Under the pieces are notes generated by a model. The model did not search any database, was not told the DNA's origin, and saw nothing but the letters and a program-made list of their open reading frames with translations. Positions 42,680 to 45,821 of a stretch of 45,821 nt of DNA are shown here, piece by piece (the first letter of the stretch is position 1; every line of letters begins with the position of its first letter). Both the position numbers and the translations under genes were made by a program. The stretch comes from an uncultured Porphyromonas sp. (lineage in GTDB: Bacteria; Bacteroidota; Bacteroidia; Bacteroidales; Porphyromonadaceae), in contig NZ_CAJPPN010000018.1 in the NCBI RefSeq assembly GCF_905372525.1, forward strand, positions 1 to 45,821. The letters run 5' to 3'.

Positions 42680-43775
42680 AGTATATACAGTTTCGACATC
42701 GTTTAAACGGGATAGTCGTAAAGTTCATCTCTCTAAGAGTAAACTCAGTTCGATTGTTCGCCATACAATAGTGTCCTATCCCAGATAAAAACTTGAAAGC
42801 TTCATTACTTGTGATAGATGCTGAGAGGGCTGATAATGGAGGGAAGCTACCGATCTTACGTTTTGGATTATCTAAACGTGTAATATTACTCGTATCAATT
42901 ACATTTAGCTCTTCTAGTTCCATTCGGAAGCATTCTACACAAGCCGTTTCTCCAGGAATAATAATCTGTCCAATGAGCGTTTGGTGTAGATTATATCCTC
43001 CCCCGACACAATGCGCTATACCATGAGCCATAGCATAGTCACCCACAATCCTACTCGTCTCATCAACTGTAGGGTGATCTGCACAGTTAATGATCAGATC
43101 AACTACAACAGGATGACGGTCAAAGAACCCTTCATCAAGGACATCTTTTACGACCTCAATATCAAGTGTCTGATCTTTAGTCCAAAGGTAATCTCGGAAA
43201 GCTTCAACCTTGGAGCAACCCACATCTTCATAGCCAAATCCAATTTGCCGATGAAGATTTGAAAGTTCCACAAGGTCTGGATCGACAAGGGTAAAGTGCC
43301 TTACTCCTGACATCATCAGCGACTGAGTGACCCAGGTACCTACAGCCCCTAAGCCAATAATCAACACATGTGATGAGGACAGGCGATCAAAAGCCTGAAT
43401 CACCTGGCTAGTTGAAGATACATAGTTTTCCAAGAAAGCATACACACGCTTATGTCTGAGATAGGACTCAGGATAGGTACAATCTACTTCTATCAAGATA
43501 TGCTCTCTCTTCAATAGAGAAAATAGCTCCAAGATGGGGGCTAAATTAGACTCTTTCAATCCCTCATGCTCCATCCATTCCTCCACGGTCTTTAGACCAT
43601 CGAGCGAAAAAAGCAATGGGCTAATCTCTGGATGGATCTTTAAGCTAAGTGCAGTCCTAATATCCGAACGAAAGAACTCTGTACGCTCCTCCGTCGTCAC
43701 AACAGCCACCGTAGGGCGAAGCTTGAGCTTGCTATAGCGATCCACAGCTAGGGCAAGTGGGGTTTCTTGGGACAT
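42630..43775 (-). CDS. E1-like adenylating enzyme A (ThiF/MccB family)
   Basis: The protein has 381 residues and an ATG start. Residues about 1-125 form an extra N-terminal domain with a PqqD/RRE-like pattern (FSLDGLKTVEEWMEHEGL, LFSLLKREHIL), suited to binding a leader peptide. The E1 core has GLGAVG (141-146), VDPDLVELSNLHRQIGF with the arginine finger R176, K189 and NCADHP (D233). Zinc cysteines are CVEC (279-282) and C360/C363/C366. E1-like enzymes adenylate carboxyl groups; MccB and PaaA do so on peptides. All ATP-site residues appear intact. It overlaps E1-B by 44 bp. No YcaO partner is present. Confidence 0.88.
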   Translation of the reverse strand: MSQETPLALAVDRYSKLKLRPTVAVVTTEERTEFFRSDIRTALSLKIHPEISPLLFSLDGLKTVEEWMEHEGLKESNLAPILELFSLLKREHILIEVDCTYPESYLRHKRVYAFLENYVSSTSQVIQAFDRLSSSHVLIIGLGAVGTWVTQSLMMSGVRHFTLVDPDLVELSNLHRQIGFGYEDVGCSKVEAFRDYLWTKDQTLDIEVVKDVLDEGFFDRHPVVVDLIINCADHPTVDETSRIVGDYAMAHGIAHCVGGGYNLHQTLIGQIIIPGETACVECFRMELEELNVIDTSNITRLDNPKRKIGSFPPLSALSASITSNEAFKFLSGIGHYCMANNRTEFTLREMNFTTIPFKRCRNCIYCGTEGQYYQLPGDTNP

Positions 43776-44856
43776 TAAGGTAATTAATCTTTAACGATTC
43801 AAATAGGCACTCACCTCTACCATAAGAGTGGGCTTGATCAGGGGCAGCTAAATAGTCTAGGATGGTTATTACAGCATAGCTAATAGAGAATAAGGCCATA
43901 GAAGCTAATCCCCCGACCTCGTAATCTTCCAGAGATGTCTGGGACCCAAGTGAAGCTGGTGCACTAGCCACATTGTAGCGAGGCTTCCATCCCTCAAGGC
44001 TTGCACTGAAATAACTCAAATAGCAATCCACGCAAGGAGTCTTACCAGGAATGATTAGCTCTCCGGTGCTCATTAAATGTGCATCAAAACCTCCAGCTAC
44101 AAAGAGGGGGATATTGAGAGCCAAGCACCTACGCCCTACAGTAGCACTCGTATAGCCAATATAAGGCTCATCCATGGTATTTACCACTAAGTCACAACCT
44201 TGAAGAAAAGTGCCGATATCTGTATCATAGGACACCTGAGCCACATGACATTCAACCCGTAGTGAGGGATCTATCTCAAGTAGGTGATCCGCTAAAGCGT
44301 CCACCTTACTTTTACCTATATCTGAGTTAGCATAGGTATAATGACGCTCAACATTATAGGCCTGCACATAAGTATGATCCACCAAGACGAGACTACGTAC
44401 ACCTGCCATAGCTAACTGAAGTGCAATACCGCTACCAATAGCTCCAACTCCGAAGATTGCTACTCGGCTAGATTGTAGCTTTTTCTGAGTAAGGTATCCT
44501 CCATCCGAATAGGATGACCCAAAGAATGCGATTTGTCTGTCATATCGCACCTTGTCTTCCGAAGCTAATAGATTCTCAGATGAGACAACTTGAGCAATAT
44601 CTTGGAGAATACGCCGGTCATAGAGATAGTTTACAAAAGGTTGAAGATTGGCAGCCTCTATTCCGAGTCGAATAGCCAGCTCATTAACACTAGAAATGCC
44701 ATCTACAGAAGCAACAAAACGTATCAGGAGACCTGATACGTTTATGATGACACGCTGGCGTGTGGTAACAAAATAGAATTCGAGTCTGTGGTCTCCTATC
44801 TTGTATATATCGACAGAGGGATTGAGTCGGTAAATAGTGCTTGCATTATGCTCCAT
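43732..44856 (-). CDS. E1-like adenylating enzyme B (ThiF/MccB family)
   Basis: The protein has 374 residues and an ATG start 5 bp after the precursor stop. The N-terminal 90 residues look like a PqqD/RRE-type winged helix (LEFYFVTTRQRVIINVSG, VDGISSVNELAIRLGI, FVNYLYDRRIL). The classical E1 entry YDRQIAFFG (105-113) follows, then GVGAIG (136-141), VDH (159-161), NVERHYTY (168-175), K184, NTMDEP (D229), CVDC (275-278) and CPSC (368-371). The usual N-x2-RQ motif is N-V-E-R-H, so the pair of E1 enzymes is not redundant. It may work as a heterodimer with enzyme A; that is inference. Confidence 0.88.
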   Translation of the reverse strand: MEHNASTIYRLNPSVDIYKIGDHRLEFYFVTTRQRVIINVSGLLIRFVASVDGISSVNELAIRLGIEAANLQPFVNYLYDRRILQDIAQVVSSENLLASEDKVRYDRQIAFFGSSYSDGGYLTQKKLQSSRVAIFGVGAIGSGIALQLAMAGVRSLVLVDHTYVQAYNVERHYTYANSDIGKSKVDALADHLLEIDPSLRVECHVAQVSYDTDIGTFLQGCDLVVNTMDEPYIGYTSATVGRRCLALNIPLFVAGGFDAHLMSTGELIIPGKTPCVDCYLSYFSASLEGWKPRYNVASAPASLGSQTSLEDYEVGGLASMALFSISYAVITILDYLAAPDQAHSYGRGECLFESLKINYLNVPRNPTCPSCGSL

Positions 44857-44861
44857 GAAGC

Positions 44862-45047
44862 CTAGTACTGCACCACACCGGCATTGAGCTCAAGGAAGGC
44901 GCCCCATTGCTCAACATTAGCGGGTTCATTATTACGTGTACACACACGCGTGCAACAGTCACTACGATTGCCACTACAGCCACCCGTGTAAGCTAGGAGC
45001 ATTTCATCCGAGATCACCTCGAAACTAAAGTCTAGAGTGTTGTTCAT
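44862..45047 (-). CDS. Candidate RiPP precursor: double-glycine leader, Cys-rich core
   Basis: The protein has 61 residues and an ATG start. Residues 1-23 (ending VISDEMLLAYTGG) match a double-glycine leader of the S-D-E-x-L-x-x-x-x-GG kind. The core of 38 residues begins with cysteine: C24, C31, C32 and C36 (C-x6-CC-x3-C), with two arginines between (TRVCTRNN). It then runs through a non-Cys tail with one Trp to a C-terminal Gln-Tyr. Its stop is 5 bp before E1-B, so precursor and enzyme are coupled. No peptidase/exporter of the C39 type is in the window, so leader removal must be done elsewhere. The RiPP role is inferred from size, leader and context. Confidence 0.75.
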   Translation of the reverse strand: MNNTLDFSFEVISDEMLLAYTGGCSGNRSDCCTRVCTRNNEPANVEQWGAFLELNAGVVQY

Positions 45048-45088
45048 TTGTTTATAATTTTAGCTTGTGAATTTTGAGCCTTATCTGA

Positions 45089-45274
45089 TTACCAGTTGCC
45101 CTGATCTTCTATTTCCTGTGCATACTCATTCATCCAATAGGATTGCTCTTGGGCATCCTCTTTTAGGTCGGATTCCAATTGCCATTCGCCATCTACAAAA
45201 TACTCCATTTCATCTTCTTCCTCATTATAGCGAGAGTCGCTATAAGGGAAACCATAAATTTCTTTCTCGTCCAT
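45089..45274 (-). CDS. Very acidic 61-aa peptide, first gene of the E1 operon
   Basis: The protein has 61 residues and an ATG start. It carries 21 Asp/Glu against 3 Lys/Arg, many Tyr/Trp, no Cys, and ends Gly-Asn-Trp. It lies 41 bp before the Cys-rich peptide gene and right after the operon promoter. It could be a second substrate of the E1 pair, a neutralising partner for a basic mature product, or a DNA-mimic-like protein. No family is recognised and it lacks a GG leader. Confidence 0.65.
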   Translation of the reverse strand: MDEKEIYGFPYSDSRYNEEEDEMEYFVDGEWQLESDLKEDAQEQSYWMNEYAQEIEDQGNW

Positions 45275-45334
45275 GCTTATTATCTATTTATTAGTAAGAC
45301 TTTTATTGTATTGAGACCTACTCTGAATACAGGT

Positions 45335-45364
45335 CAAAGTTACAATATTCTCTGTATATTCCAA
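45335..45364 (-). promoter_or_regulatory. Promoter of the peptide-E1-UvrA operon
   Basis: On the minus strand TTG (45362-45364), 19 bases, then TAACTTTG (45335-45342) matches the Bacteroidetes consensus in both boxes and spacing. The first start codon is 60 bases downstream of the -7 box, and no other promoter is needed for the five genes. Confidence 0.75.
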
Positions 45365-45504
45365 CTCCCGCATAAAATTGCCCTGAGCCTTGCTCTATAG
45401 CAAATTACACACTACAATGGGAGCATTGCGCAAATGGTAGCAAGCTTTTCGCATTGAGAGGCGGTCCATCCGTCCTCCTCGAAGATAGGTGATCAAGGAT
45501 AAAA

Positions 45505-45821
45505 GAGACCATTGCACGGCATTTCAAGGGAGTTCGGGATTTTGGCTATTTCGTATACCAGTGATCTTTAGTATCTTCATGACTGAAATAGTCGAAAGCT
45601 ATGCCTGCCAAACAAACCGAATCCGCTCCGAGCTTCCTGCAAGTTTATACGCAGGTGCTTCGCGACCGCATGAAGCACTCGTTCCTTCGACAGATCAGCG
45701 CTTGCCTTGACTGGCGAGGTATTCGCACACTACTCAACAAGAAGTATACAAAGACCCAGAACGCCACAGGTAATCCAGCCTATGATGCCTTGATGATGTT
45801 CAAGATCCTACTGCTTCAGAC
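45505..45821 (+). mobile_element. IS5-family (IS1126-like) element, 5' part, right bracket, cut by window edge
   Basis: It begins with the terminal sequence GAGACCATTGCACGG and continues as leader and transposase gene to the window end. 45505-45741 is the inverted counterpart of 40052-40288. This copy keeps the ATG, so it may be intact beyond the window. Confidence 0.85.
45601..45821 (+). CDS. IS5-family transposase, N-terminal part
   Basis: The frame opens at ATG 45601 (MPAKQTESAPSFLQVYTQVL) and is still open at the window end after 73 complete codons. It contains the DUF772-type N-terminal features of IS1126-like transposases: LDWRGIRTLLNKKYTKTQNA and PAYDALMMFKILLLQ. The DDE catalytic residues lie beyond the window. 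The remnant at 9374-9502 overlaps this at MFKILLL and continues past it. Confidence 0.85.
   Translation, partial: MPAKQTESAPSFLQVYTQVLRDRMKHSFLRQISACLDWRGIRTLLNKKYTKTQNATGNPAYDALMMFKILLLQ

Noticed and set aside
42630..44856. Thiazole/oxazole (TOMM) cyclodehydratase or thiamine/molybdopterin sulfur-carrier pathway
   Set aside because: No YcaO, McbC-type dehydrogenase, ThiS/MoaD-like GG-ending carrier or other cofactor genes are present; the neighbours are small peptides and a UvrA.
42630..44856. Antiphage ubiquitin-like conjugation (Bil-type) operon
   Set aside because: No E2-like, JAB-peptidase or ubiquitin-like gene is present between the IS copies.

Overview
The window looks like part of a Bacteroidales chromosome, most probably Porphyromonas. 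The evidence is the protein families (diaminopimelate dehydrogenase, type A flavoprotein, fimbrillin-like lipoprotein, a TANFOR-type secreted protein, an IS5/IS1126-like transposase), the Bacteroidetes-type promoter pairs (TTG, then 19-20 nt, then TAnnTTTG), and the lack of clear Shine-Dalgarno sequences. GC-rich housekeeping blocks alternate with visibly AT-richer accessory genes.

Region by region. 1-904 holds repeats: a 23-bp tandem array, a dispersed element containing three 22-bp palindromic units, and a 31-bp-stem inverted repeat. 905-3201 (-) is a fimbrillin-like lipoprotein followed by a 46-aa small protein, ending in a terminator. 3744-8539 (-) holds a PpiD/SurA-like isomerase, rlmN, recF and a DUF721 gene. 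8540-9611 has second copies of the same repeat families and a transposase remnant. 9612-13376 (+) is a large AT-richer gene with a nuclease-like N-terminus, a probable defence gene, followed by tRNA-Ser(GGA). 14118-27483 (-) is a polymorphic-toxin-like locus: a 1733-aa secreted TANFOR/metallopeptidase/toxin protein, an ATGA-overlapping 223-aa candidate immunity gene, six tandem near-identical genes of about 1.14 kb each (one broken by a stop codon), and a small DUF600/YezG-like gene. 28280-39885 is mostly housekeeping: ddh, lgt, a flavodiiron protein, nagB, a sulfatase, an alanine symporter, an LpxH-like gene, sufT-like, a DUF1573 gene, kdsC, maf and nagA.

The most interesting segment is 40052-45821. 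An AT-rich five-gene operon on the minus strand lies between two inverted copies of the 5' part of an IS5-family element. In transcription order it encodes a 61-aa very acidic peptide, a 61-aa peptide with a double-glycine leader and a four-cysteine core, two different ThiF/MccB-like E1 adenylating enzymes with leader-binding-like N-terminal domains, and a short UvrA-like ABC ATPase. The genes are closely spaced or overlapping and follow a good Bacteroidetes promoter. I read this as an uncharacterised RiPP pathway: precursor(s), a pair of E1 modifying enzymes, and a DrrC-like UvrA self-protection protein, carried as an IS-bracketed cassette. The gene order and motifs are seen directly; the product and its target are inference.
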